From: an uncultured Oscillibacter sp.
GTDB lineage: Bacteria > Bacillota > Clostridia > Oscillospirales > Oscillospiraceae
Reading direction: 5' to 3'
Assembly: GCA_910578935.1 (NCBI GenBank)
Contig: CAJTSM010000013.1
Coordinates: 12,535-76,534, forward strand
DNA length: 64,000 nucleotides
The notes beneath the pieces were generated by a model that saw only the letters and a program-made list of their open reading frames with translations, made no database searches and was not told where the DNA came from. Each line of letters begins with the position of its first letter. Within the stretch, counting starts at the first letter, position 1. A program made the translations under genes and the position numbers. Below are positions 8,514 to 16,494 of this stretch, piece after piece.

Positions 8514-9522
8514 GGTACTCCACCTCCTCCACGGTAATGTAGGGCTGCGCCCGGATATAGCTCAGGGCCTTGGCGGCCTCATTGGGGTCGTCGGGGAGGC
8601 TCAACAGCATGGTTCCCGTAGCCCTGCCGCCGACGCTGCGGGTGTCCGCGCCCAAAATGCTGACCTTTACGCCGCAGTCAATGGCCAAAGAGGCAATCAG
8701 GGGCTGGCCCACCGTGCCGCCGTTGAAGGAAACACGGGCGGCCCGGGTGCCCACAGGATACTGAGAGACGCTGGCCCCGCCGGGGTACACCAGCCGCCGG
8801 GCGGCGTCGGTGGAAGGATTGGAGAAAATGTCCTGCACCGGCCCCAGCTCGGCCACGCTGCCGCCGTCCAGAATGGCAACCCGGGAGCAGATGGCCTCAA
8901 TCACGCTCATCTGATGGGTAATCACCACCACCGTGACCCCCAGCTTGGCGTTTAGATCTTTCAGCAGCTCCAGAATGGAGACGGTGGTAGTGGGGTCCAG
9001 GGCGGAAGTCGCCTCATCGCAGAGGAGGACCTTGGGGTCTGTCGCCAAGGCCCGGGCCACGGCCACCCGCTGTTTTTGCCCGCCGGAGAGCTGGGCCGGA
9101 TAGGCACCCGCCTTGTCCCCCAGGCCCACCAGGTCCAGCAGCTCCGCCGCCCGTTTCTCCGCCTGGGCCCTGGAAGCCCCGGCAATTTCCATGGGAAAGC
9201 ACACATTTTTCAGGCAGGTCCGCTGCATCAGCAGGTTGAAGCTTTGGAAAATCATGGTGACTTTCCGGCGCTGGAGCCGCAGTTCCTTTTCCGGGAGGGC
9301 GGTGATGTCCTTCCCGTCCACGATCACGGTGCCGGAGGTGGGCCGTTCCAGAAGATTCATGCACCGGACCAGGGTGGATTTTCCCGCGCCGGAGAGGCCG
9401 ATGATGCCGAAAATCTCCCCCGGCTGAATGTCCAGGCTGATGCCGGTCAAGGCGCGGACCTCGTCCGGCCCGCCGCCGAAATTCTTGCTCAGATTCCGGA
9501 TTTGAATGATGGGTTCGCTCAC
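8506..9522 (-). CDS. metN: Methionine ABC transporter ATP-binding protein
   Basis: 338 residues. The ABC ATPase core has Walker A GLSGAGKST (42-50), signature LSGGQKQR and Walker B VLLCDEATSALD. After about residue 260 comes a C-terminal NIL-type ligand-binding domain, which in MetN binds methionine and inhibits transport when the cell is replete. It is the first gene of the metNIQ operon, directly downstream of the Met T-box leader. Length and domain order are normal for MetN. Confidence 0.95.
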   Translation of the reverse strand: MSEPIIQIRNLSKNFGGGPDEVRALTGISLDIQPGEIFGIIGLSGAGKSTLVRCMNLLERPTSGTVIVDGKDITALPEKELRLQRRKVTMIFQSFNLLMQRTCLKNVCFPMEIAGASRAQAEKRAAELLDLVGLGDKAGAYPAQLSGGQKQRVAVARALATDPKVLLCDEATSALDPTTTVSILELLKDLNAKLGVTVVVITHQMSVIEAICSRVAILDGGSVAELGPVQDIFSNPSTDAARRLVYPGGASVSQYPVGTRAARVSFNGGTVGQPLIASLAIDCGVKVSILGADTRSVGGRATGTMLLSLPDDPNEAAKALSYIRAQPYITVEEVEYRG

Positions 9523-9544
9523 GATAGCAGCTCCTTTATGGAAA

Positions 9545-9835
9545 AGTCACGAACAAACAAAAAGCCCTTGAAGCGTTCAGCTTCAAGGACGAACGTAATC
9601 TTACGCCGTGGTACCACCTTGATTCGCGCGCCTCTTCGCAGAGGCGGCCTTACAGAGTGCCGACACACTCCCGCGCTGTCACGGGCGCTCCCGTCGCGGC
9701 CTATGTCCCCGGGACAGTCGGCGGCGCAACTCCAAGACCATGTTCGGCCGGCCCTTCCGTACCCCTTTTCACCAACCGGGGCTCTCTTTGACGTATCGTC
9801 CGGCGTACTCTTCCCTTCATCGTCTTTGCGGCTAT
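9545..9835 (-). promoter_or_regulatory. T-box leader with a Met (AUG) specifier
   Basis: On the minus strand the leader shows the stem I distal-loop sequence GAGAGCCCCGGTTGGTG, then the specifier region GAACATGGTCTTGGAG. ATG (9741-9739) is the specifier codon. The T-box antiterminator sequence AAGGTGGTACCACGG is at 9606-9619, followed by a terminator stem (CCTTGAAGC, 9565-9588) and a T-rich run. Uncharged tRNA-Met binding would permit read-through into metNIQ. The family is recognised from these elements, and the specifier agrees with the operon. Confidence 0.93.
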
Positions 9836-9857
9836 GAAATTGTTTGAAGTAGTTTGA

Positions 9858-9886
9858 AGTTTACACGGTTTTCCCTGATTTGTCAA
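9858..9886 (-). promoter_or_regulatory. Promoter of the metNIQ T-box transcript
   Basis: On the minus strand TTGACA (9886-9881) and TAAACT (9863-9858) are separated by 17 bases, placed just upstream of the T-box leader. Confidence 0.75.
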
Positions 9887-10031
9887 CGGCGAAGCGCACA
9901 GAAAGCCCCCCTCTGTTTCGAAAAAATACCGGCAAAGCGCACAAATCCAAGGACGGGAAGAAAAAATTTTCCCGGAAAAGAAGAATCGGATTGCGCGCCG
10001 GCGGCAAAACTGGTATCATGGACTGACATGG

Positions 10032-10047
10032 TGTTTCACGTGAAACC
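10032..10047. other. parS-like chromosome partition site
   Basis: TGTTTCACGTGAAACC matches 15 of 16 bases of the ParB-binding site consensus known from Bacillus subtilis (last base C for A). It lies 26 bases before the popT start, about 47 kb from the inferred oriC, in the origin-proximal domain where parS sites occur. No parA or parB gene is in the window. Confidence 0.8.
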
Positions 10048-10072
10048 AAGGATTGCAAGGAGGGGACGGTCA

Positions 10073-10915
10073 GTGGAAAAACGGAGGCGGCGGGCCCACT
10101 GGCTCCGGGACTTCCTCTGCGGCGTTTTGATCGGCGCGGGGGCCATTCTTCCCGGAGTTTCCGGCGGCGTGCTGGCGGTGGTGTTTGACGTCTACCGGCC
10201 TTTTATGGAAATGCTGACCCGGCCCCGGAAAGCGGTCCCTCAATACTGGCGGATGCTGATTCCCCTGGGGCTGGGCTGGGCCGCGGGCTTCATGGGCATC
10301 GCCAAGGGCATCTCCGCCGCTATGAGCCTCTCCGACGCGGTGACTTACTGGTTGTTTATCGGCCTGATCGCAGGCACCGCCCCTTCCCTCTTTCGGGAGG
10401 CCGGGAAGGAGGGGCGGTCCTCCGCCGCCTGGGGGAGCTTCCTGCTCTGCGCGGCCGCGGTTTTCGCCGGGCTGTTTTACGTCAGCCGGGTGGTTCACGT
10501 CCAGGTGGAGCCCAGCTTCTGGTGGTACAACTTCTGCGGGGCGCTGTGGGGCATGGGGGTGGTGATCCCCGGCATGACCTCCTCCTCCATGATGATGGCC
10601 CTGGGGCTGTATCAGCCCATGCTGGAGGGTTTGGCGCGGCTGGATTTCCTGGTTCTCTCCGCCGCCCTGCCGGGGATGTTTTTGACCATCGCGCTGCTGG
10701 CGCGGCTGGTGACCTGGTTTTTCCGGCGGCATTACGCCGTGGCCTTCCACGGGATTTTGGGCTTTGTCATGGCTTCCACCCTGGTCATTATTCCCACAGA
10801 CTACACCGGTCCGGGGGAAATAGCCCTTTCCGCTGTTTTGTGCGCCGCCGGGTTTGGGCTGGCCTTCTTTCTGGCAAGAATGGACAAGCGGGGAGAGGAA
10901 ACGAAAAAACGCTGA
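10073..10915 (+). CDS. popT: DUF368 membrane protein, undecaprenyl phosphate translocase (PopT family)
   Basis: 280 residues with about eight hydrophobic helices. It belongs to DUF368, recognised by G-A-I-L-P-G-V-S-G-G near residue 22 and the later V-I-P-G-M-T-S-S-S motif, a pair of inverted P-G-x-(S/T) loops. Published work on DUF368/PopT shows that the family returns undecaprenyl phosphate across the membrane for reuse in wall synthesis. The GTG at 10073 is chosen because AAGGAGGGG precedes it by 7 bases. An in-frame ATG at 10029 lacks a ribosome-binding site and would make the parS site coding. Single gene, divergent from metNIQ. Confidence 0.85.
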   Translation: MEKRRRRAHWLRDFLCGVLIGAGAILPGVSGGVLAVVFDVYRPFMEMLTRPRKAVPQYWRMLIPLGLGWAAGFMGIAKGISAAMSLSDAVTYWLFIGLIAGTAPSLFREAGKEGRSSAAWGSFLLCAAAVFAGLFYVSRVVHVQVEPSFWWYNFCGALWGMGVVIPGMTSSSMMMALGLYQPMLEGLARLDFLVLSAALPGMFLTIALLARLVTWFFRRHYAVAFHGILGFVMASTLVIIPTDYTGPGEIALSAVLCAAGFGLAFFLARMDKRGEETKKR

Positions 10916-10995
10916 TGGATTTTTCCGGCGCCGAAGCGCCTCGCCCAACGAAAAAATCCGCTTTCATCCCGCATTCCGCCAATTTTCAAACAGGC

Positions 10996-12351
10996 CTATC
11001 CTCTGCTCAAATAGGCGCGCACCGCGGCCCGGGCCTCCCGGGCCGCTTTTTCCTCGTCCACGCCGGTGAGGTGTCCGTCCCGCGCCACCACTTTCCCGTT
11101 TACCACTGTGGCGTCCACCGGCCCTTTGAAGCCCACGGTGCCAAGCATCGACTTTACGTCCAGGTCCGCCCCCACCAGCTCCAGCCGGTCCCGGCGGATC
11201 AGAAAGAGGTCCCCGGCCTTTCCCACCTCCAGGGAACCGATGTCCGCCCGGCCCAGCACCCGGGCGCTGCCCCGGGTGGCGATTTTCAAAAGATCATAGC
11301 CGCTGGGGGCCTTCTCACTGGAACACAGGCGGTGGAGCAGGTAAGCCGCTCGAAGTTCTTCCAGAAGATTGGACCCGTCGTTGCTGGCGCTGCCGTCCAC
11401 GGCCAGCCCCACCGGGACCCCCAGCTCCAGCAGATCGGGAATCCGGCACACGCCGGAGGAGAGCTTCATGTTGGAGATGGGGCAGTGGGCCACGCCGGTG
11501 CCCGTATCCGCCAGCAGCTTTAATTCCTGATCGTTGAAGTGGATGCCGTGGGCATACCACACGTCCGGGCCCACCCAGCCCAGATCTTCCATATAGGCCA
11601 GGGGGCGTTTTCCGTATTTCTCCAGAACATATTCCTCCTCATCCTTCGTCTCACATAGATGGGTGTGGAGCCGGACTCCCAAATCCCGGGCCAGCAAAGC
11701 GGACTGGCGCAGCAGCTCCGCCGACACGCTGAAGGGGGAGCAGGGGGCCAGAGCCACCGTGCGCATGGAATTAAAGGAGGGATCGTGGTATTTTTCCACT
11801 GCCGCCTGACTGTCCCGCAGAATCTCATCCACAGTCTGGACCACGCTGTCCGGCGGCAGACCGCCGTCCTTTTTGCTCAAATCCATGCTGCCCCGGGAGG
11901 CGGACATCCGGATTCCCAAGTCCCCGGCGGCGGCAAACTGTGCCTCCAGCAGGTCCCCGGACCCGCCGGGAAAGACATAGTGGTGGTCAAAACAGGTGGT
12001 GCATCCGGTTTTCAGCAGCTCTCCCAGACCCACAATGGAGCTGTGGTAAATGGTTTCGCCGTCCAGGTTCTTCCAAATCTCATACAGCGCCCGCAGCCAG
12101 TCGAACAGCTCCAGATTCTGCACCTGAGGCAAATTCCGGCTGAAGGTCTGGTAGAGGTGGTGGTGCGTGTTGATCAGCCCCGGATAAACGATACAACCCG
12201 CGGCTTCCAGCGTCTCACCGGCCTCCCAGTCACCCGGTCCCATAGCGGCGATGATGCCGTTTTGGATCAAGATGCTGGCGTTTTCCAGCACCGAATCGCC
12301 GCCGTCACAGGTGACCACGGCGGAGGCGTTTTTGATCAAAAGGCTGCTCAT
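10996..12351 (-). CDS. 8-oxoguanine deaminase-like amidohydrolase
   Basis: 451 residues of the ATZ/TRZ branch of metal-dependent amidohydrolases. Metal-binding motifs are visible: the first His pair in PGLINTHHHLYQTF, the later HTHLCETKDEEEY and the VDGSASNDG aspartate. NLPQVQNLELFDWL, directly after the first motif, is typical of 8-oxoguanine deaminases, which convert 8-oxoguanine to urate and detoxify or recycle damaged purine. The ATG at 12351 has a GGGAGG site. A guanine-type purine riboswitch lies directly upstream, which supports a purine substrate. Guanine or another amino-purine remains possible as the substrate. Confidence 0.85.
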   Translation of the reverse strand: MSSLLIKNASAVVTCDGGDSVLENASILIQNGIIAAMGPGDWEAGETLEAAGCIVYPGLINTHHHLYQTFSRNLPQVQNLELFDWLRALYEIWKNLDGETIYHSSIVGLGELLKTGCTTCFDHHYVFPGGSGDLLEAQFAAAGDLGIRMSASRGSMDLSKKDGGLPPDSVVQTVDEILRDSQAAVEKYHDPSFNSMRTVALAPCSPFSVSAELLRQSALLARDLGVRLHTHLCETKDEEEYVLEKYGKRPLAYMEDLGWVGPDVWYAHGIHFNDQELKLLADTGTGVAHCPISNMKLSSGVCRIPDLLELGVPVGLAVDGSASNDGSNLLEELRAAYLLHRLCSSEKAPSGYDLLKIATRGSARVLGRADIGSLEVGKAGDLFLIRRDRLELVGADLDVKSMLGTVGFKGPVDATVVNGKVVARDGHLTGVDEEKAAREARAAVRAYLSRG

Positions 12352-12391
12352 ATGAAATCCTCCCATGTCCGCAAAATACGCCAAACAAAAA

Positions 12392-12483
12392 GACTACAGG
12401 CTTTGGGCCGGGCCCAAAGCTTGTAGTCAACTGTTCAGGCAGTTGGTAGAAACGCTCATCCAATTATGAGCTTATACAAGCGA
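12392..12483 (-). promoter_or_regulatory. Guanine-type purine riboswitch with terminator
   Basis: The minus strand of 12482-12419 carries the purine aptamer pattern: closing stem GCTTGTA/TACAAGC, TATAAGCTCATAAT, the junction TTTCTACCAACTG and the end GACTACAAGC. The discriminating nucleotide after GA is C, the guanine-type base; adenine switches have U there. A long stem (12392-12428) shares the 3' aptamer strand and is followed by TTTTTG, so ligand binding should switch termination. It controls the 8-oxoguanine deaminase gene. Confidence 0.92.
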
Positions 12484-12496
12484 TCTCTTCCACCTC

Positions 12497-12525
12497 ATTA
12501 TAAAGCGGCCGGAACCGCTTGTCAA
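12497..12525 (-). promoter_or_regulatory. Consensus promoter of the riboswitch transcript
   Basis: On the minus strand TTGACA (12525-12520), exactly 17 bases, then TATAAT (12502-12497): a perfect sigma-A consensus, 14 bases before the aptamer begins. Confidence 0.9.
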
Positions 12526-12579
12526 GGGACTTTCCACCCCGGGGAGTGTCCCGTTGCGCATTTTGTAACCGGGCCATCG

Positions 12580-12658
12580 TGTAGGGGCCGCCCCCCGGCG
12601 GCCTGCCGGTACAGGGATTGGGCCCCGCATCGGGCCGCCCAAGGGGGCGGCCCCTACA
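12580..12658. repeat. REP-like inverted repeat
   Basis: Outer arms TGTAGGGGCCGCCCCC and its complement close a 79-bp GC-rich palindromic block between the riboswitch promoter and tRNA-Ser. Related TAGGGGCCG arms occur at 40658-40713. The rest of the gap 12526-12895 holds smaller GC-rich inverted repeats and no convincing gene. Confidence 0.65.
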
Positions 12659-12895
12659 GGATCAAATCTCCCCATTGGACACGCCCTCCACCCCGGCCCC
12701 CTCCGCCGGTAGTCCGGCGTTGCGAGTTCCGGCGGGAATTTCGGAGCTGGAACGGCCGGACAATTTGAATATTACTCCCCCTTCCCTCAACCGGGAACCC
12801 GGCGAAGCGGTCCCCGGTTGAAGGCGAAGAAATTCCCCCTCCGGCGGACTTTCCGCCAAAGGCGGGAAGCGCAGCGGCAAGGGGAATTTCCGAGC

Positions 12896-12987
12896 TGGCG
12901 GAGATGGAGAGATTCGAACTCTCGCGCGCTTTTTAGGCGCCTACCGCATTTCGAGTGCGGACCCTTCAACCACTTGGGTACATCTCC
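12896..12987 (-). tRNA. tRNA-Ser(CGA)
   Basis: The minus strand begins GGAGATG at 12987 and closes with CATCTCC, discriminator G and an encoded CCA. The anticodon loop CTCGAAA is held by a CCGCA/TGCGG stem, giving anticodon CGA (reads UCG, Ser). A long class II variable arm and GTTCGAATC in the T arm confirm a serine tRNA. Confidence 0.95.
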
Positions 12988-13120
12988 CTATATTCTCTTT
13001 TCCAGGAAATCTGTCAGCAAACTGTTGGCGCCCCTGGAAGTCTTGCAGCGGCGAGAACCTTAAAAAGCTCTGAATTTCATGCGGCTTCACCGCTTCCGGC
13101 CGGACGCTCCGCCGTGGGGA

Positions 13121-13159
13121 TTTCCAGTGGGGACCCTTCAGCCGCTTGGGTACATCTCC
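13121..13159 (-). pseudogene. 5' fragment of a tRNA-Ser(GGA)
   Basis: Starting at 13159 the minus strand reads GGAGATGTACCCAAGCGG, with a D arm almost identical to the intact tRNA-Ser, and reaches an anticodon loop CTGGAAA (GGA). After this the 3' anticodon strand does not pair, and no T arm or acceptor 3' strand follows before the next tRNA. It lies upstream of the intact tRNA-Ser(CGA) in the same transcription direction. Confidence 0.7.
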
Positions 13160-13182
13160 GGCTTGCAGCGGCTGCTTTCATT

Positions 13183-13211
13183 ATTATGCCACACTTTCCC
13201 CGCTGTTGCAA
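13183..13211 (-). promoter_or_regulatory. Promoter of the tRNA-Ser unit
   Basis: On the minus strand TTGCAA (13211-13206), 17 bases, then CATAAT (13188-13183). It precedes the broken tRNA and then tRNA-Ser(CGA), so it probably now expresses the intact gene through the remnant. Confidence 0.65.
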
Positions 13212-13242
13212 GGGGGCGGAGAAAATTTCCCCGCCCCCTTGC

Positions 13243-14352
13243 TCACCGTCCGTACAGGAACGCGTCGCATTTCAGCATCCCGTTGTACAGCTTCCGTTTT
13301 TTGTCCGCCGGACGCCCAAAGCACCGCTCAAACTCCGTGTGAGAGCTCAGCACAATCACCCGCCACTTGGGGGGCAGGTCCTCCAGCGCCTTCCCAAAAG
13401 CCCGGTACAGCGCTTCCGCCTCCTGTTTCTCCAGCAGCCGCTCGCCGTAGGGCGGGTTTGTCACCAGCTGTCCATATTCGCTGTCCCGGCGGAACTTTCC
13501 CGCGTCCGCCACTTCAAAGCGCACGCAGTCCTCCACCCCGGCCAGGGCCGCGTTGTGCCGGGCCAGCTCCACTGCCGCCGGGTCAATATCTCCGCCCCAG
13601 ATGTCGTATGTGCCGTGGAATTCCATATCTGCGGCCTCTTCCGCCGCGTCCATCCACAGCTTGGGTTCTATGGACTTCCACCGCTGGGCGGCAAAGCGCC
13701 GGTCCAGGCCGGGAGCCCGGTTCTTGGCAATCAGCGCCGCCTCAATGGGAATGGTGCCAGACCCGCAGAAGGGGTCGCAAAAGGGGTCCTTTCCCCGGTA
13801 GCGGGACAGCGCCACCAGGGCCGCCGCCAGCGTTTCCCGCAGCGGCGCGCCCATATTTTGGGCCCGGTAGCCCCGCTTGTACAGCCCTTCGCCGGAGGTG
13901 TCCAGGTACAAGGAGGCCCGGTCCTTGATGATGGCAAACTGAATCTGATACCGGTTTCCCGTCTCCGGCAATGTCTCGCAGCCATAGGCGTTCCCCAGCC
14001 GCTTCGCCACCGCCTTTTTCACGACGGCTTGACAGGCGGGGATGGAATGGAGCGCAGAGTTTAGAGCGTATCCCTTTACAGGAAACTCTCCCTCACGGGG
14101 GATGAACTCCTCCCAAGGCAGGGCCAGCACCCCTTGAAACAAGGATTCGAAGTCCGGGGCGGGAAAGAAGCCCAGCTCCATCAGCACCCGGGCGCCGCAG
14201 CGCAGATTCAAATTCAGCCGGGGAATGTCCGCCAAGGTCCCGTCACAGTGAACCCGGCCGTTTTCCGCCCGGACGCCTTTCAGGCCCAGGCGCTTCATCT
14301 CGCCGGACACAAGAGCCTCCAGACCCAGAAGACAGGGGACTGTCAATACCAA
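13243..14352 (-). CDS. THUMP-domain class I rRNA methyltransferase (RlmL/YpsC family)
   Basis: 369 residues. An N-terminal ferredoxin-like/THUMP region (about 1-160) is followed by a Rossmann methyltransferase with DPFCGSGT (SAM site, near 195), GGDIDPAAV and the catalytic NPPYGER motif. This matches the family that makes m2G2445 in 23S rRNA (RlmL N-terminal half, B. subtilis YpsC). It starts with TTG at 14352, supported by GGAGGGG 6 bases upstream; no ATG fits the family start. It is a single gene, divergent from nfeD. Exact target base is inferred from the family. Confidence 0.88.
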   Translation of the reverse strand: MVLTVPCLLGLEALVSGEMKRLGLKGVRAENGRVHCDGTLADIPRLNLNLRCGARVLMELGFFPAPDFESLFQGVLALPWEEFIPREGEFPVKGYALNSALHSIPACQAVVKKAVAKRLGNAYGCETLPETGNRYQIQFAIIKDRASLYLDTSGEGLYKRGYRAQNMGAPLRETLAAALVALSRYRGKDPFCDPFCGSGTIPIEAALIAKNRAPGLDRRFAAQRWKSIEPKLWMDAAEEAADMEFHGTYDIWGGDIDPAAVELARHNAALAGVEDCVRFEVADAGKFRRDSEYGQLVTNPPYGERLLEKQEAEALYRAFGKALEDLPPKWRVIVLSSHTEFERCFGRPADKKRKLYNGMLKCDAFLYGR

Positions 14353-14525
14353 ACGGAGCCCCTCCTTTTTTATTCTGATAGCTCAGTATAGCAGGAGTTT
14401 GGAGGGTTTTCAACTCCCCCGCCGGGGGAAGTTTGTGAATTGTTACTGAAATGAAACACTTTTTTCCCGGGGAGTATGCTATACTGTAAAGGAAATCTAA
14501 GCCCGACTTGAAAGGAGGCGTCCCA

Positions 14526-14996
14526 ATGAACATTTTCATCTGGCTGTGGCTGGGAGCGATCGTCCTCTTCGGCGTGGCCGAAGTGGTCACCGAAGGCATG
14601 GTTTCCATCTGGTTTGTAGCCGGGTCCCTGGCGGCCCTGTTCACCTGTATGTCCGGCTGGGCCCTGGGAGGACTCACCCCCGGAGCCACCCAAGTATTGG
14701 TGTTCGCGGTGGTGTCCGCCGCGGCGCTGGTGCTCACCCGGCCCCTGGTCCGGCGCTTTATGACCCGGCCCCATATCCCCACAAACCTGGACCGGGTTCT
14801 GGGCATGGTGGCCAAGGTTACGGAGCCTGTGGACAACAACCGGGCCTCCGGTTCCGTCTACGTGGACGGTAAAACCTGGACCGCCCGCAGCGCCGACGGT
14901 TCCGTCATTCCCGCCGGAACTCAGGTAATCGTGCAGAAGATCGAGGGCGTCAAGCTCCTGGTCCAATATTCAGAAAAAGTGGAGGTAACAAAGTAA
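14526..14996 (+). CDS. NfeD family membrane protein
   Basis: 156 residues. Two to three N-terminal membrane helices (about 1-75) are followed by a small beta-barrel OB-like domain (about 95-156), the NfeDc layout. NfeD proteins pair with SPFH/stomatin proteins to organise membrane microdomains. The ATG at 14526 has AAGGAGG upstream. The stop codon overlaps the start of the SPFH gene by one base, so the two are translationally coupled. Confidence 0.9.
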   Translation: MNIFIWLWLGAIVLFGVAEVVTEGMVSIWFVAGSLAALFTCMSGWALGGLTPGATQVLVFAVVSAAALVLTRPLVRRFMTRPHIPTNLDRVLGMVAKVTEPVDNNRASGSVYVDGKTWTARSADGSVIPAGTQVIVQKIEGVKLLVQYSEKVEVTK

Positions 14997-15931
14997 TGTG
15001 GTGGATTCCCGTTTCCGTCGTCATTGTCCTGCTGGTCATCCTGATTATTTCCAACGTCCATATCGTCCAACAGTCCCGGGCCTATGTGGTGGAGTGGCTG
15101 GGCCAGTTCCACGCCGTTTGGAACCAGGGCCCTCACGTCAAGGTTCCCTTTGTCATGCGGGTGGTGAAAAAAGTTTCCCTGAAAGAGCAGGTGGCGGACT
15201 TCCCGCCTCAGCCCGTCATCACCAAGGACAACGTCACCATGCAGATCGACACGGTGATCTATTTTCAGATTACCGACCCGAAGCTCTATACCTATGGCGT
15301 GGAGCACCCCATGAACGCCATTGAAAACCTGACGGCCACGACTCTGCGGAACATCATCGGCGACATGGACCTGGAGCAGTCCCTCACCAGCCGGGACATC
15401 ATCAACTCCCGGATGCGGGCCATCCTGGACGAGGCCACCGATCCTTGGGGCATCAAAGTCAACCGGGTGGAGCTGAAAAACATCATTCCCCCCAAGGACA
15501 TCCAAAACGCCATGGAAAAGCAGATGAAGGCCGAGCGGGAGCGCCGGGAGTCCGTCCTTCAGGCCAAGGGCCAGAAGGAATCCCAGGTGCTGGTAGCCGA
15601 AGGCGAGAAGCAGGCGGCCATCCTCCGGGCCACGGCGGCCAAGGAGGCGGCGATCCTCCAGGCCGAGGGCGAAAAGCAGGCCCGCATCATGGCCGCCGAG
15701 GCGGAAGCGGAAGCCATCACCCGGGTCCAGACCGCCCTGGCGGAGTCCTTAAAACTGCTGAACAGCGCCGCCCCCAACGACCAGGTGGTGAAGCTGAAAG
15801 CCCTGGAGGCCATGGCAAAGATCGCCGACGGCAAGGCCACGAAGATCATCATTCCCAGCGAGATTCAGGGCCTGGCGGGCCTTGCCGCCGGCGCCAAGGC
15901 GGTGTTTGAATCTGAAGAGCCGAAAAAGTAA
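14996..15931 (+). CDS. SPFH domain protein (paraslipin/QmcA-like)
   Basis: 311 residues. A short N-terminal membrane anchor (about 2-20) precedes an SPFH/Band 7 domain (about 25-190) with NIIPPKDIQNAMEKQMKAER, the family hallmark, and then an Ala/Glu/Lys-rich coiled coil. It scaffolds membrane domains and is often linked to protease regulation and membrane quality control. It overlaps nfeD by one base (TAATG), the classic nfeD-SPFH operon. A terminator hairpin follows at 15952. Confidence 0.93.
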   Translation: MWWIPVSVVIVLLVILIISNVHIVQQSRAYVVEWLGQFHAVWNQGPHVKVPFVMRVVKKVSLKEQVADFPPQPVITKDNVTMQIDTVIYFQITDPKLYTYGVEHPMNAIENLTATTLRNIIGDMDLEQSLTSRDIINSRMRAILDEATDPWGIKVNRVELKNIIPPKDIQNAMEKQMKAERERRESVLQAKGQKESQVLVAEGEKQAAILRATAAKEAAILQAEGEKQARIMAAEAEAEAITRVQTALAESLKLLNSAAPNDQVVKLKALEAMAKIADGKATKIIIPSEIQGLAGLAAGAKAVFESEEPKK

Positions 15932-15951
15932 ACCGGTCCTGTCTCTAAAGG

Positions 15952-15980
15952 GAGGGCCCCGTCCGCCGGACGGGGCCCTC
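15952..15980. terminator. Bidirectional terminator after the SPFH gene
   Basis: A perfect 13-bp stem (GAGGGCCCCGTCC and complement) with a 3-base loop, followed by TTTCT on the plus strand, separates the SPFH gene from the convergent gene ending at 15990. Confidence 0.8.
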
Positions 15981-15989
15981 TTTCTGCGC

Positions 15990-16178
15990 TTACTCCCCGG
16001 CGGGTTCCCCCTCCCGGGCGGGGTCCTCCTCATCCTGGGAGATGTAGATTTTCTCCGTGTGGAATTGGGCCTCCCTGAGACGCTCCTTTGCCGCGCCGAT
16101 ATTCAGTTTGTCCAGCTCCTCCAACGCGTCGGAAATCGCGTTGAACGCGATGGCGTACATTTTTTGATAGTTTGGCAT
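15990..16178 (-). CDS. Small conserved-type acidic hypothetical protein
   Basis: 62 residues, not recognised by name. It is helical in appearance (AFNAISDALEELDKLNIGAAKERLREAQFHTEKIY) with an acidic, Pro/Glu-rich tail. Short proteins of this style occur widely in Firmicutes without known role. A good AGGAGG site precedes the ATG at 16178. It is divergent from the ribbon-helix-helix gene at 16313 across a very AT-rich palindromic spacer, so it may be a target of that regulator. Confidence 0.7.
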   Translation of the reverse strand: MPNYQKMYAIAFNAISDALEELDKLNIGAAKERLREAQFHTEKIYISQDEEDPAREGEPAGE

Positions 16179-16197
16179 AGCATCCTCCTGTAAAATA

Positions 16198-16254
16198 TAT
16201 TTTGTGTTTAAAAGATATATTATATATTCTTTTTAAACATAATAACACAAAATA
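16198..16254. promoter_or_regulatory. AT-rich palindromic operator between divergent small genes
   Basis: Outer arms TATTTTGTGTT (16198-16208) and AACACAAAATA (16244-16254) are perfect complements. The space between also shows symmetry around ATATATTATATAT. It lies exactly between the divergent genes at 16178 and 16313, the second of which encodes a ribbon-helix-helix protein. The AT content is in sharp contrast with the GC-rich surroundings. Confidence 0.6.
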
Positions 16255-16312
16255 GATATAAAGTAAACAAAATATAAAATTATTTTGAAGTTATATTGTG
16301 GGGAAGAACGCT

Positions 16313-16486
16313 ATGAAAAGCTATTCAATTCGCATTGATGAACAATTACTGCACAAGCTCCACATCATTTCCGCTTATGAGGGGCGCTCCGCCAACAGCC
16401 AGGTTCTCATCCTGATCCGGGACGCGGTGGAGGCCTACGAGGCCAAGCACGGCAGGATCGAGCTGGAGGGGAAAAAGGACTCCTGA
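16313..16486 (+). CDS. Ribbon-helix-helix (Arc-type) DNA-binding protein
   Basis: 57 residues. The beta-strand KSYSIRIDEQL followed by two helices (LHKLHIISAYEGRS and SQVLILIRDAVEAYEAKHG) matches the Arc/MetJ ribbon-helix-helix fold, which binds DNA as a dimer of dimers. The ATG at 16313 is preferred over a GTG at 16298, whose next bases form the probable ribbosome-binding site GGGGAAG. The palindrome at 16198-16254 is a likely operator. No toxin gene follows, so this is not an evident toxin-antitoxin pair. Confidence 0.75.
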   Translation: MKSYSIRIDEQLLHKLHIISAYEGRSANSQVLILIRDAVEAYEAKHGRIELEGKKDS

Positions 16487-16494
16487 CCTCCCGG

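Noticed and set aside
8419..8955. Plus-strand frames opposite metI and metN
   Set aside because: Shadows of two clear ABC transporter genes.
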